A stretch of 64,000 nucleotides of DNA from Sialis fuliginosa (lineage: Eukaryota > Arthropoda > Insecta > Megaloptera > Sialidae), in contig OY540813.1 of NCBI GenBank assembly GCA_961205875.1, positions 17,703,001 through 17,767,000 on the forward strand. The letters run 5' to 3'. Position numbers and translations under genes: made by a program. Positions 25,766-37,942 of this stretch are shown piece by piece. The notes beneath the pieces were generated by a model. The model saw nothing but the letters and a program-made list of their open reading frames with translations, made no database searches and was not told where the DNA came from. Position 1 is the first letter of the stretch, and every line of letters begins with the position of its first letter.

Positions 25766-26464
25766 CGCCGGCCATACACGTAGCGGTTTGCCTGTGCAGT
25801 TTATTGTTAGCAACAATTAGTATTTAAAATTTAAATTTTGAGGATGGTTTTCACCTCTTCAGTAGCTTTTTAGGCACGTATGAAAAATAAATGTCACTTA
25901 GGTTCAATTGAACAACAAATGTACTAAGTCTTATCAAAATTAGTGAGATAATACTTGCAACATTCACTTTTTAGACAATTTCGAATATTTCCAAACCCCT
26001 AATCTGATTAGCACCAAAATCAATAGGTGTGGAGTACTCACTGAGACAAACATTTTCCCCAGAAATAATTCAGATCGGTGCATTTTTACAGTAGTTATCA
26101 TGAACGAAAGAAAATTCTACATCCAGACACACAAGCACACGCGGAAATTAACTTTTCTTTACGTTTTGAATTTAATACAATCAGAATCTGTCATTATCTC
26201 GAACACGATTTTTCGACGGTATTACAATACTTCCATTTCCTTCGGAACATAGAAGTAATAAAGTTATTTTTATCATTTTTGTCCGGCTACAACTGAACTG
26301 AAACCTGTGCAGATGTTGGGCGAATCACACAGACACATAGTTATGTTCAACTGCGCAGGTTGAAAGAATTGTTTTTCAATTCTTCCTGGCTCGCCTGTTC
26401 AGTTTCATCGATAGAGGTGGCACAGGTCAACTGTACAGGTATACCGCTACGTGTATGGCCGGCC
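25766..26464. mobile_element. Harbinger-like MITE with TTA target duplication
   Basis: The ends (GCCGGCCATACACGTAGCGG at left and its inverse at right) form terminal inverted repeats of about 35 bases. TTA flanks both ends (25763-25765 and 26465-26467), the 3-bp TWA duplication of PIF/Harbinger elements. Subterminal CTGTGCAG-like words recur in both orientations, near 25791, 26307, 26350, 26394 and 26430. No transposase is encoded; a 72-codon frame at 26078-26296 is not protein-like. Confidence 0.7.
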
Positions 26465-26467
26465 TTA

Positions 26468-27091
26468 GTTATGTAATTGTTTTTTCATTGTATTACAATG
26501 CATGCAACTGGTCATTATAATATATTCTAAGATTATAATGTAACTTGAAAAACATAATTTTTAATTGTCATTTTAGTAAAATTATAGAGGAACCTGAAAA
26601 ATGAGAGCCCTCAACACACTACATATACATTTGTAAACATTTAAATTAAATTATTTAATGCATTGAAAAATATAGAGAATAGTAAATTTTATTATGTGGC
26701 CAATAATTGTATTTATCTAAAAGACTAATAAGCGCACGTGATATACACAAATGCCAATCGCAAACATTTATCCAGACAAAGTTTTAAACAAAATTTGTAT
26801 TGCATTTTAATTTTATCTATATCTTCAGCAGGAGTATAAACTAATAATAAAAAATCACAGTTAAGTTTTAATTCTTTAATGGAAACAACAGTTATAGAAA
26901 ATATTTAATTATTCAAAAATACATGTTGACAAATTATTCATTTTTTTTAAATTGAATGTCAAATTGACAAAGATTGTTTCTAATTAATGTCAATCGTATA
27001 ATATGTTTTGGCATTATTAAAATTATGAGTTACTTCATGTACACATTTTATGAAAATGTAGATTTAAATTTCCACAGAAAATGTATTAAGT
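26468..27091. other. AT-rich region upstream of the doublecortin gene
   Basis: No gene seen. The promoter of the doublecortin-domain gene should lie toward its right end. Confidence 0.4.
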
Positions 27092-30000
27092 ATGTCTAAA
27101 TCTATATATGTATTTTCAAATACTAATAATGACTGTGGGCAAAGATTTGTTGTGAATTCACATAAATTATACTCATGGCAAATGTTATTGAATTACATAA
27201 CGGACTGTTCTTGTCCGTATATAGGATTAGTAAAAGATTTATATACGACTGAAGGGGTGTTGGTTAAAAGTTTTGAAGAACTTAAAACAAATGGGAAATA
27301 TGTGGTTAGCACTACTAAAAATTTTAAAATGGTACACAGGCGGTAAGTCAGAATTAATTATTTATTATTACTTTATTAATGACTTGTAATATTAAATGAG
27401 TAAATCATTTTGACACCTGTAGTCAGAGCAGTAGTGATATGAATATATATGTATATAGAGTGGCTGAGTTGCAAAAATTACTCTCACAAAAAATTTAATT
27501 TTTTGTAGCTTTCGTGGCCGTTGTCCATAAGAGCTAACTTTTCGAACTGTTGTCCACATTATCGTATTATGTTTTTTGACGTCAAGAAACAATACGATAA
27601 CGTGGACAGCAGCCCAAAAGTTAGCTCTTATTAAAAATTTAATTTAATGGAATTTATTTTAGTTATTTAACCAAAGAGGAACAGAAAGCATTATACCGAG
27701 ATAAATTTGAATTTAAAAATAAAAATAAATTATGTACAATTTATGTCTTCATCAATGGAGAAAGTCAAACACCTCCAAAAAAATTTGTTATTACCGAATA
27801 TGATCTCAATGATTGGAACTTTATGCTTTCATATATTTCTGAATGTCTTGGAATCCCAGCAACAAAATCGTAAGTATAATAAATATTATCAATTAATGAC
27901 CTTTTAATATAATTTTTAATTATAGATTATATACTATATCTGGTGTAAAGATAGACAAACCATGGGAACTTGATGATAAAGAATGTTATGTAGCTGTAAG
28001 TTGGGATGAAGAATATATACCAGCTCCTTATTACTGGTAATTATATATATTATATACGTATGCGTTGCTCTTACTCTTAATCGACAAACAATTAAGTTTT
28101 GTAACAAATGTGATTAAACTATTTTCAATAAATATATGGAATAATTATCTAAAATGATGTTCTTTTATATAATTACTTATTATTTAGATAATAGAAAATT
28201 GGGAGACATAGTAAATTTTTAAATTAAAATTGTATTTTCTTTTTGTCGATTATGAGTAGTTATATACAAAAAAATTTCATTATTTAATATATATTTTAAT
28301 AGTGTGCATCAGAACCGAAATACAGTAAAGATTAATCTTCAAAATAATTTGAATATTTCCATTACTCACAAACCACATATAAAAGGTAACTTTATAATTT
28401 TTATATACATAAAATATAATACATTATAATTCTTTGATAGATTTGCATTTCTGTAGTAAACGTGAAGAAATTTACAAATGTAACGTCTACTAATAAACAA
28501 ACATCAAGTGTAAGAAACGGTGGAAAAAAAGATAGTAAAAATGTAAATAAAGACGATGGGTTTTTGATGAAGAAAAATTTAAATATCGAAGTAGATAATG
28601 CAAAAAAATATAAAAAAAGTAAAAAGAAAGATGTTTTGAAACTCATTCTTATAAACAGCAAAAAAAAATCGAATGAAAATAATAAAACAAGTTCTAAGAA
28701 AATAAATATTTCAAAACAAGACAATGGTATAGAAACAATTTTAAACAAAATAAACAAAAACGACTTTAACAACGGCATTACGGAATCACCCACTCACAAA
28801 AAAATGACTATTTTATTTTTACCAAATTCTACTGAAAAGAAAATTGATAAAACAACTTCAATTAACAATGTTAAAGTGCTTTGTTATTGTTCAGAAGCAA
28901 ACAACCCATTAATTAGAAATGTAGAACTGATAAAAGTAATTGATCTCATAAATACTATTGAAAAAAACACTCAAGAGGAAATAGAATTGCAAGAACCAAT
29001 TAAAGTAATATCAATTGGTGAAACTTTGATATTTATTAATGGTATAATAGATGAAGGTGTAAATTTTTTGACATTGAGTTCTTACCTACCTGTTATAGAA
29101 AAAAAACAAAATGAATTTAAAACTATTTCCAATAATTGTATATGTGAACTAAAAGGTACTGATAAAATTACATCTGATTTAAAAAAATGTGTTTGTGAAA
29201 CACCAACTCCGTCTGATGATATTAGTATAGAAACAAATCATGCAGATGTATCTCGAAACAAAAAACCAGTCGAGTTTGTTCTTGAAAATAATTCATTCAC
29301 TAGTGCATCAGTAAATGATATACGATTCACATTCAATGATGGAAGTAATTCAAACACCAGTAAAGAAAGTACGACTATAAGCAAAGCATCGGCAATAAGC
29401 CAATTTCAATATGACGGATATAGGAGTTCTATATCAGAATCAACTTCAAGCTATCCAGAACAAGACAGTAGAACAAAAATATCCAGAGATCAGTTAAAGT
29501 CAAAAACAGACATAGTCAATCAAATAAACAAAGAATCTGATGAAAGTTCAATTAATAATACCAGCAACACATTACCTACTTTAGAAGAAAACAATAGTAT
29601 GGTATCAAATGATATTTCTGAGACTATAAGCTTTGATATGACTCAACCACTTTATGGAAGTAAAAGCATTCTTCATGTGAAAAAACTGGAAAGTTTAAAT
29701 AAAGTAAGTAATGATGAAAAATCAAATACAGAATCAAATCAATATGGTGAACATGAACAAGAAAATAACATTACAAAAAAGATAAATGATTCTGAAGACA
29801 ATAATTTGAGTTCCAAAGAAGATAATAATAAAATGGTTTATGAACCTGCCACTAACATTGGTGTTATAAATAACTATGTATTCAATATAGAAGATGAATT
29901 AAAATATGAATCTAAGAAAGAAACAACAAAACGTTTCAGCCAGTGTGATTGTAAAAGAAAATCAAAACCCTATAACAGAAATGTTAGAAAAAAATCGAAT

Positions 30001-31539
30001 TCAATAACAAATTATGAAATGAAAAATGATATACAATCTTCGATTATAAAAAATAATACATTTAATAAAACAGATTATAATACTACAACTCCAATAGGTT
30101 TTATTAATGTATATGAACCACATGTGGAAGAAGAAATTATTAATAAAGAAATTATTTATAACAAATGTAACTGTGTAACTAATAGAATTAAACGAAGACT
30201 ATCAGACAATAAATACATTCCTGTTAAAAGAAATTCTGTGTCATCAAAAACACCAAGTAATTCATCCAAAAATAGTTTTAATAAAAAACAAGTTTCTAAA
30301 CAAAATGCTAATGACCCTCTTATATTTACTGAATTTGAAAATAAACCTAGACCAAATACTGATGATGGTACAGTACAAAGAGGCAGAAAATGTGATTGCA
30401 AAGTTTTAGCAGATTATGAAAATAAAAATATTATTTATGTTACTTTAAATGAAGAAAATTTAACAGAAAATAATTATAAAATTATTACTAAGATGGATGA
30501 AGATAACACGCTAAGTAAAACATATATGGAACCAGTATTGTCTATTGGATTTATAGATAATTATGAACCTCTTGCTAAAGAAGAAGTTATAGTTACAGAA
30601 ATGAAACAAATTAAATGTAATTGTGAAAAATTTCCATATTATGGAGAGAAGAAAATACTTTATATTGCTGTAGCAAATACAGTAGAAAATAAACTCACTA
30701 AAAACAATATTAATACAATTGATATAAGTGTAAAACAAAGTGAAACTTCTGATAAAAGATCTCTAATATCGATTGACATTGTTAGTAATTCAAATGATAT
30801 TATCAAACTGGATAATCCAGAAATTTATCATAATGGAAAAAAAATAACAGGATTTACATCAAAAAAATCTTATTATGAACCATTATCGGTTGTAGGGTTT
30901 AGAGATAATGTTGAACCAAATCCTAATGAAATAGTAATAGAAAAAGAAACGATTAAATCTTTGAACAATAATTCTCCTACACAAGCATCAAAAAACAAAA
31001 TGAAAAATAATAGTAATATTATATTAAATATTAAAAATGAAGAGTATGATTTGGTTATTGATTTTACAGGTGAAAATAGATCTAATGTAGATTGCATTAA
31101 ACCTAATACTCATGAAAATAAATTAACATTGGAAGAACAAGTACATTTGAAAAACATAAAAACATCTGAAAAAATATGCTATTGTTGCAAATGTAAATTT
31201 ACTTCACATGATATTAAACCTCTAGACAAAAATAACTGTGAAAAATTATCATTTACTGCATCAGATATAAATGAGAGAGAAGTAAAAACAGTAGATTTAA
31301 ATTCAGAATCCAGCGACTTCAATAAAACTGATGAATTTAAAAATAAGGATGAATCAGATTCGACTTTAAATAAACAAACTTTAAAACCAAATGAAAATAA
31401 TTTTCAATATTTAACAAACAAAAAATTTTGTTCAGATTGTGATGGTATAATATCTTCTACAGGAGAAAAAGCTGTATTTATTTTAACACCATCACAGGCA
31501 AAAAAATATTATGAAGAATTTGAAAAGAACACGCAGTGA
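27092..31539 (+). CDS. Doublecortin-domain protein with long repetitive tail
   Basis: Five exons: 27092-27342, 27663-27869, 27926-28036, 28303-28385, 28457-31539, giving 1244 residues. Two doublecortin domains stand at the N-terminus: about residues 1-84 (SIYVFSNTNND, LLNYITD, VKDLYTTEGVLV, NGKYVVS) and 98-185 (CTIYVFINGES, FMLSYISECLG, YTISGVKIDKPWEL). DCX domains bind microtubules, and two-domain relatives (DCDC2, RP1) act in cilia or axonemes; a similar role here is inference. The last exon alone encodes over 1000 residues, very rich in Asn, Lys, Ser, Thr and Glu and probably disordered. It contains a repeated module: a CxC pair (CYC, CIC, CVC, CDC, CNC, CDC, CNC) with an IGFI-N-YEP-type motif seen about four times near 29839, 30091, 30522 and 30870. 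The final residues, CSDCDGIISSTGEKAVFIL, look like a last unit. AATAAA at 31641 may end the transcript. Confidence 0.85.
27528..27630. repeat. Near-palindromic hairpin in doublecortin intron 1
   Basis: Arms of about 40 bases (27528-27567 and 27591-27630) match closely when inverted, around a 23-base loop. The outer ends carry TAAGAGCTAACTTTT. It is a MITE-like foldback; no target duplication is certain. Confidence 0.65.
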
Positions 31540-31777
31540 ATGTTTGCAATTGTTTTTTGTTAAATAATTTTACATATAAAAGTAAGATTACAATTCCGTA
31601 TGTACTGTCTCTTTTGTCATTGTAATTTTTGTATAAATTTAATAAAATTTAAAAAAATGAAAAAGAGCAAAGAAAAATTTATTTTATATATAAATACAAT
31701 TCATATTTTGTTTTTAAATACTTATACATTACAAAATATGGATAATTAATCTTCTAACATTTATTACGACTTTGTAA

Positions 31778-33174
31778 TTATTCTGCAGGTTCAAAAGTGT
31801 AATGCACTTGGCCATTGCCAGGATATTGTTTAGGTAATACAGGCCTAAACATTTTTTTATCTTCTAACCAGAAGTAAAGAGCAAAGAAACCAGTCATGAC
31901 ACTCAAGAATACTGTTGTCATATATGTCATGCTATACCTTGGTTTACCTGAGATGTTAAATCGATCCTCTCCATACATGTCAGCTTCTACATGTAACTAA
32001 AAAAGTAAAATCATTTTATATTTACATATAATATATTACTTTAATTTATATTTTATCAATTTGGAAATATTAATTTCCTATGAACATAACTATAAGAATA
32101 TATGTAACATACAGCTTAAACTCCCGGACTTAGAAACATGAAACTTTATGGGTGTTTTTCTTTTATGGTGTAAGCACCCACTAAAAGGAAAGTACCCTAG
32201 GGTGAGGAAGAATGTTAAACTTTTTAAAATTTTAATACATTTATCTGCATAACTATTAATGTTATAAAAGTTACACAAGTATCATGATTTTTCCAAAGGA
32301 AAATTAGCTATCTTGTAAGTTCAACCTCAATAGGGGTAAAAATTGTTCCAGATTAATGACACAAATGATATTCGATTTTATAAATTATACATGGTCATAA
32401 AAATAAATGTAATAAAGTGCTAAATTAGCTAATATTGTTTAAGACAATCACTAATACCTCGGATCACTGGTGGCAAAGCTGGGAAATATTTTAGACAAAA
32501 ACAAATTTAATCTTCACCATAAAAAAATTAAATATATATTTACGAATAGTTTGAGTTTTGATATTCTTACTATATACATTAATGAGTTTATAAAAGATTG
32601 GTTTGGGGGTGCTAGGCAATGCTCTTTTTGCCTTTACATAGGATAATGCACCAGTAGCAGAAGTCAGGGCCAAACAGAATGAGCCTGTATATTATATGTA
32701 TTCCATAGTCTATGTTTGTACTGTTTTGGTATAATAGACAAGTACTTTAATTTGCTTCAACAACAAATACATTATAAGTAATTGCATTAGAAATGAATGG
32801 AAAGTACTTACTGGTTCATTTAAATTGCGTTTATGTTCTGGGAAATCATATGGGTAATAGGGGTCTTTAGATTCTGGTGATATTTTAGGTAAACTTGGGT
32901 AATCTCCATGTCCGAGTCCGTCATCTGGGTATGGTTGATATTCAGATTGCAATAATCCATATTTTTTAGCAGCAGCAGCTTTTTCTTCTGGACTTCTTGG
33001 GTATGGGGCCGGTTTCCAATCCTTATTCCAATCTGACATAAAATTAATAATGATATTCTATTTTATAGGTTTTTTAGGTTTTATTTACTTACGACATTGT
33101 CTGATGACAGTAAATGCAACTGGAGTTTTATTAATAGCTTGTGAAAATTTAACTAACTTGCAAAGGGCAGCCAT
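31778..33174 (-). CDS. NDUFB8: NADH dehydrogenase 1 beta subcomplex subunit 8
   Basis: An accessory subunit (ASHI) of mitochondrial complex I. Three exons: 33093-33174, 32812-33032, 31778-31996, giving 173 residues (human 186). The N-terminus (MAALCKLVKFSQAINKTP) is a plausible mitochondrial presequence. The middle matches the family: PAPYPRSPEEKAAAAKKY, EYQPYPDDGLGHGDYPSLP, DPYYPYDFPEHKRN. A single transmembrane helix follows (about residues 125-145), then LPKQYPGNGQVHY. It is head to head with the AP-3 mu gene, with only about 180 bases between the start codons. Confidence 0.93.
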
Positions 33175-33356
33175 TGTCACTTATTAAATAATATGTAGTG
33201 ACGTCCAGTATCTATTGAAGTTAGCTGAAGTTTATGGCACGTTTATGAAAAATAGTGCGAAAATAGGGAAAATAGTTGACAAATGAATAACCTGAAATTA
33301 GCATCAATGTTGACGTTTAGAATTTAGTGTACATATTTTGTTAGGTACAATAAAAA
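33175..33356. promoter_or_regulatory. Short bidirectional promoter region, NDUFB8 / AP-3 mu
   Basis: About 180 bases separate the divergent start codons, so the two promoters must overlap or abut. No TATA box or named element is clear. Confidence 0.45.
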
Positions 33357-36300
33357 ATGATACATAGTTTATTTATTATAAATTCCTGCGGGTATGATTA
33401 TCTCTTTATATGTTATTTAAATTCACTATAAAGTTTTATATTTTAGTGACGTGTTTTTGGAGAAACATTGGCGAAGTATTATATCAAGATCAGTATGTAG
33501 TTATTATCTGGAAGCACAACGACAAAATCCTGATGATGTTCCACCTGTAATAGCTACACCACATCATTATTTAATATCAATTCAAAGAGGTGGTGTTAGT
33601 CTTGTAGCTGTATGTATGCAAGAGGTCCCTCCATTATTTGTAATCGAATTTTTGCATAGAGTTGTTGACACATTTCAGGTATACAATTTATTATTGATTA
33701 GTAAAACACTTTTTAGATAATACTTTTCTACTAACAATTAGAACAATAGTGTGTGCATGTTTTTCAACTGTAAACTTTTTTTACAATGTCTCAGTAGAGG
33801 TGGATTCAGGGCCAGCGTAAGGTGGATACAATGCAGCGAAATTTGACTAAAATGTTTCATTTTTAAATATATAACATTATATAAGGAGTAAAAAAAAGTT
33901 TTCTAGAAAGTAAGTTTGAAGGGCAGCAAAATTGTGATGGCAACTAAAAAAGTTGTCAAATAGCTGGGGGTGTAAAAGTGTGGATTTGGGGGGCGGTAAA
34001 TTTGAGGTGGCAATGAAAAAAAGATCTTCGGTGTTCCAGCCCCATGCTATGCCATTGACTATGGGGTCGAAGGCAGCAATATGAATTTTTCACACACCAT
34101 CTGAATCCCTAGTGCCGGTCCTGGGTGGACTGACAATTCAGGCATATCATATTGACTGATCAGCTGCTAAACTAGTACTTTTACTAAATTTGCTCCTTAG
34201 GGAATTATAATCCTTAATTGTGTTTTAATTATATTAATCTATTTTTCAGGATTATTTTTCGGAATGTACTGAGACTATAATAAAAGAAAATTATGTAGTC
34301 GTATATGAGGTAAGATATCTAAACACTGTTTCTGTTCTGTTTTTATATAATTTATTGTTTTAGCTTTTAGATGAAATGTTAGATAATGGATTTCCACTTG
34401 CAACAGAAAGCAACATACTCAAGGAATTAATTAAACCTCCAAACATATTACGTACTATTGCAAACACTGTTACAGGAAAATCAAAGTAAATTTTATATCA
34501 GTATTATAAGTATGTAATTTAAATTATGATAATATATTTATTTTACAGTGTGAGTGGAACATTGCCAAGTGGACAATTGTCCAATGTTCCTTGGCGAAGA
34601 ACAGGTGTCAAGTATACCAATAACGAAGCTTATTTCGATGTAGTGGAAGAAGTAGAAGCAATTATTGATAAACATGGCCGAACAATTTTTGCTGAAATTC
34701 AGGGCTATGTAAGTATATACTACCTTGATATTTTGAAAAATTCAATGAAACCATACCTGTCAATTTTATTATTTTAATTTTAGATTGACTGCCTAATAAA
34801 ATTAAGTGGTATGCCTGATTTAACATTGTCATTTATGAATTCAAGACTGTTTGATGATGTCAGTTTTCATCCATGTGTTAGATTTAAGCGATGGGAGGTA
34901 TGTAATAATTTAAATTATTAATATATTTTAACACACTGTTATATTATTAGTCCGGTAGAATCTTATCATTTATTCCACCTGATGGAAATATGCGCCTGAT
35001 GTCATATCACATTAGCAGTCAAGGAGTGGTAGCTATTCCAATCTATGTACGTCATAATCTGTCAATAAAAGCAGGGGAAACTGGACGACTTGACATCACT
35101 GTGGGACCTAAACAAACTTTAGGACGTACAGTTGAAGGTATAGTTTTATTTTATTGTAAACTAATAGTTCCCTGTGGCTTCGCCCTCTGTATTTTAAAAT
35201 TGGTGAATGTGCACACATTCGAACACATTCCCTGTCCCACACCACTCTCTCGCCAATGCAGCAGACAAATAATATATCTTTATATTTTAACTCATATTTT
35301 GTTATTTCTTGAGATCTCTATATTACCTAAATCTGTGATAAATGTAATATTTAAAACTGATTATTGATTTTATCATATATTAATCTAGTAGATTAATATA
35401 TGATTTTATGTAGTTTATGCCATTATTGAGACAATGTAAGTTGAAAATTGATTTTATGTGGTGCATCGCTTGCATTTTATATAAAAAACATCTGTAGTGA
35501 CTTAAATATTAATGTTAGATATATTATTATAGTCTCATGAGCTTTTATGTAGAACTAATGGAATTCCACAAAATATTAATGCATAATTTTGATGTATCTT
35601 TTATAGTTTAGTTGAGACCAAAGTACGTGTTAAATTTATTCATTGTACTGTTATAATTCGGTTCTATTCAAATATGCATTATTGATTTATGCAATCAAAT
35701 TATAAAACACTGATTTTCATCATTTCATCTGTTTGTTAAATGGACATGCACTTTGGCTTTTCATCGACTCATGATGCGATATTTAGTATAGTTTGTATTT
35801 TTTATTTTAATTAGGAGTCAAACTTGAAATTCAAATGCCAACATGTGTACTGAATTGTCTTTTGACTGTAAATCAAGGGAAATACACTTTTGATCCTGTT
35901 ACAAAACTTATTACATGGGATGTAGGAAAAATAGATGTTACGAAATTGCCGAATATTTATGGATCTGTAAGTATTTTTTTGTTTTATTTTATATATATGA
36001 ATTATCTGTTAATTAATTGATGAAGTGCGTTCAAATTTCGATTATTATTATTATTGTTATTGTAAATAACAAAACACATAACAATACTGTTGTAGGATAG
36101 CACGATATATAAATTATAAAAAATATCTTAGGTCCTCATGTTTAACAGAAACTAATGGTAATGGATAATCGAAATTTCATTGTATATATATTAAATATTT
36201 TCAATAATTCATAGAAGATATTTGTATAAATTTTCTAGATCTCTTTGACAAGCGGAACGTCAATTAATGATGTGAATGCATGGATCGATGTACACTTTAT

Positions 36301-36424
36301 GATAACTCAATTAGCCATAAGTGGCCTGAAAGTAAATAGATTAGATATGTATGGTGAAAAATATAAACCATTTAAAGGTGTTAAATACGTGACAAAGGCT
36401 GGAAGATTTCAAGTTAGAATGTAA
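33357..36424 (+). CDS. AP3M1: AP-3 adaptor complex mu subunit
   Basis: The medium chain of AP-3, which sorts cargo to lysosome-related organelles; the Drosophila orthologue is carmine. Nine exons: 33357-33391, 33447-33678, 34250-34309, 34364-34485, 34549-34708, 34784-34897, 34951-35137, 35815-35966, 36239-36424, giving 415 residues (human 418). The N-terminal longin-like domain opens MIHSLFIINSCG and contains TPHHYLISI and EVPPLFVIEFLHRV. The linker has NVPWRRTGVKYTNNEAYFDV, and the C-terminal MHD has SFHPCIRFKRWE-like residues (here FHPCVRFKRWE), FDPVTKLITWDVGKI and GLKVNRLDMYGEKYKPFKGV. It shares a short promoter region with NDUFB8 and converges with UXT on the other side. Confidence 0.96.
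33790..34130. repeat. Transposon relic in AP-3 mu intron 2
   Basis: A GC-richer patch with GTGGATTCAGGGCC at left and GGTCCTGGGTGGAC at right, containing GGGCGGTAAATT-like words. It looks like a degraded DNA element; its class is unknown. Confidence 0.3.
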
Positions 36425-37000
36425 TATGTATATTTATTTTATTATTTCAAATTTCATTTTATATATTATATATCGATTTTTTATAAATATATTATATTTT
36501 ATAAGTAATAAAAACATTTCCAGATAATATTATTTATGTATGTGTATAGTTGTATATAATTTATTTAATAATAATAACTTTACTGTTTAAACACATAAAA
36601 ATTTATTGAAGAAAAATCATTTAAAAAAAAAGAAGACAAATTTTGAGATTTATAACTTTTCTCATTTCTTCTAATTTTTAAATGCCTGATAATGATTCTG
36701 GGAACACTAATTGTGCAATGTGTAGTGGTGAAATACCTTTTTTCATTATATTCTTAATTAAATAGTGAACCCTATTAGTACTGTCAATTAACAGGAGGAA
36801 ATTGTAAATCAGCTTCATACACTAATAATAGTAAAAATATTGATGAAATGAAATAGTACCTAAAATCAAACTACAACTAATACTATTTTGATAAAAATAA
36901 ACTAGTATATTTAAAAAGTGTATTAAATAACAAAATGAATATTTACAATACATTAATATCAAAAATATGTAAATGTCCCAGTACAATAATTAACTAATTA
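36425..37000. other. Region between convergent AP-3 mu and UXT
   Basis: Holds the 3' ends of both genes. AATAAA at 36507 fits the AP-3 mu transcript. No gene seen. Confidence 0.45.
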
Positions 37001-37438
37001 TTAATTTAGTTTCTGCAGTTCACCAATACCGATTAAGAACATTTTAATCTGAGCTTTTATTTTAGTTGCTTTTTCATTTAAAAAATTCAACTGTTTTGAT
37101 AGCAACTTACATCTAAACTCCACATATTTGTCTGCATCAGGTAATGGAAATTCAAGATAATATTCTAATCCTATATTTACAATTATTTTCGTTAAATCTT
37201 CTACGTGGGCTTCCATCATAAAACCACATCCTATGTCCATCATTGATTTGACAATGGGCTTCTTGTTTGTATTTTTATCTTTTAGTTTTATTAAATGTTT
37301 AATAGAACTTTTAAGTTCATAATATTGTGATAATTCATCACTAATTTTATTCATCTGCACATTAACTTTATTTAAATCTTCTTTTAAAATATCATTTATG
37401 TAATTTTCATATTTACAAACTTCTTTTTGAACATCCAT
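37001..37438 (-). CDS. UXT: Prefoldin-like protein UXT
   Basis: UXT is an alpha-class prefoldin-like subunit of the URI/R2TP-associated chaperone complex. This is a single-exon frame of 145 residues (human UXT 157). Two coiled-coil arms flank a beta-hairpin core: residues about 5-45 (VCKYENYINDIL, KVNVQMNKISDELSQ) and 105-140. The core has MMDIGCGFMMEAHVEDLTKIIVNIGLEYYLEF, with the family's conserved V-D-L-G-x-x-F-Y-type pattern. The start ATG at 37438 was chosen because it precedes the predicted coiled coil. CacyBP starts about 500 bases away on the other strand. Confidence 0.88.
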   Translation of the reverse strand: MDVQKEVCKYENYINDILKEDLNKVNVQMNKISDELSQYYELKSSIKHLIKLKDKNTNKKPIVKSMMDIGCGFMMEAHVEDLTKIIVNIGLEYYLEFPLPDADKYVEFRCKLLSKQLNFLNEKATKIKAQIKMFLIGIGELQKLN

Positions 37439-37554
37439 ATTTTTTAAGCATGTTTATATTAATAAAAGATGTTAGACATTAGTATAATATTGAAAAGATA
37501 ATTCTTATAATTATAAAACAGTTAAATGACATAACCTCTCTTTTAAACAATACG

Positions 37555-37731
37555 TTAATAACCATAGACGACATAAATGTAGTTAATAAACAAAGAGAGA
37601 GCTTCAAATCTGTCCATACAATTGCCAGCCCTATTACAGAAAATATCAAAATGTTTCTTTTTTGACAGCAAAAATCGTTTAAATGTTTTTACATCACTGA
37701 TATGATCCAGTGAATATTGGTGAATGTCCAT
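37555..37731 (-). CDS. Small hypothetical open frame upstream of UXT
   Basis: An ATG at about 37731 opens a 58-residue frame (MDIHQYSLDHI...YGY). The frame remains open upstream to the CacyBP side but without another obvious ATG. It is Lys/His/Phe-rich, with no signal peptide or motif that I recognise. It lies in the divergent region between UXT and CacyBP, so it could be an uncharacterised small protein, a fragment of an alternative UXT transcript or chance. I cannot support a function. Confidence 0.2.
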   Translation of the reverse strand: MDIHQYSLDHISDVKTFKRFLLSKKKHFDIFCNRAGNCMDRFEALSLFINYIYVVYGY

Positions 37732-37942
37732 CTTTACTCTGTGTGAATGCCTAAAACGCCTAAAACTGTGGTCTAGAATTTTCTTTTCGCAGACATATTC
37801 GATGCATATTCGTGTACTGGAGAACACTTGAAATTTACGGCTAAAGTACCGCGGCGACTGTTGTTTTATTGTAAAACAAAATTTTAATTTTTAAATTCTT
37901 TATAATTAATAAACTACAAATTATTCTATAATATCAAACAAA

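Noticed and set aside
26078..26296. 72-codon plus-strand frame
   Set aside because: It lies inside the Harbinger-like MITE and resembles no protein.
28401..28793. Minus-strand open frame of 130 codons rich in Phe and Leu
   Set aside because: It is the antisense of the Lys/Asn-rich doublecortin exon; A-rich coding strands give Phe/Leu/Ser-rich shadows.
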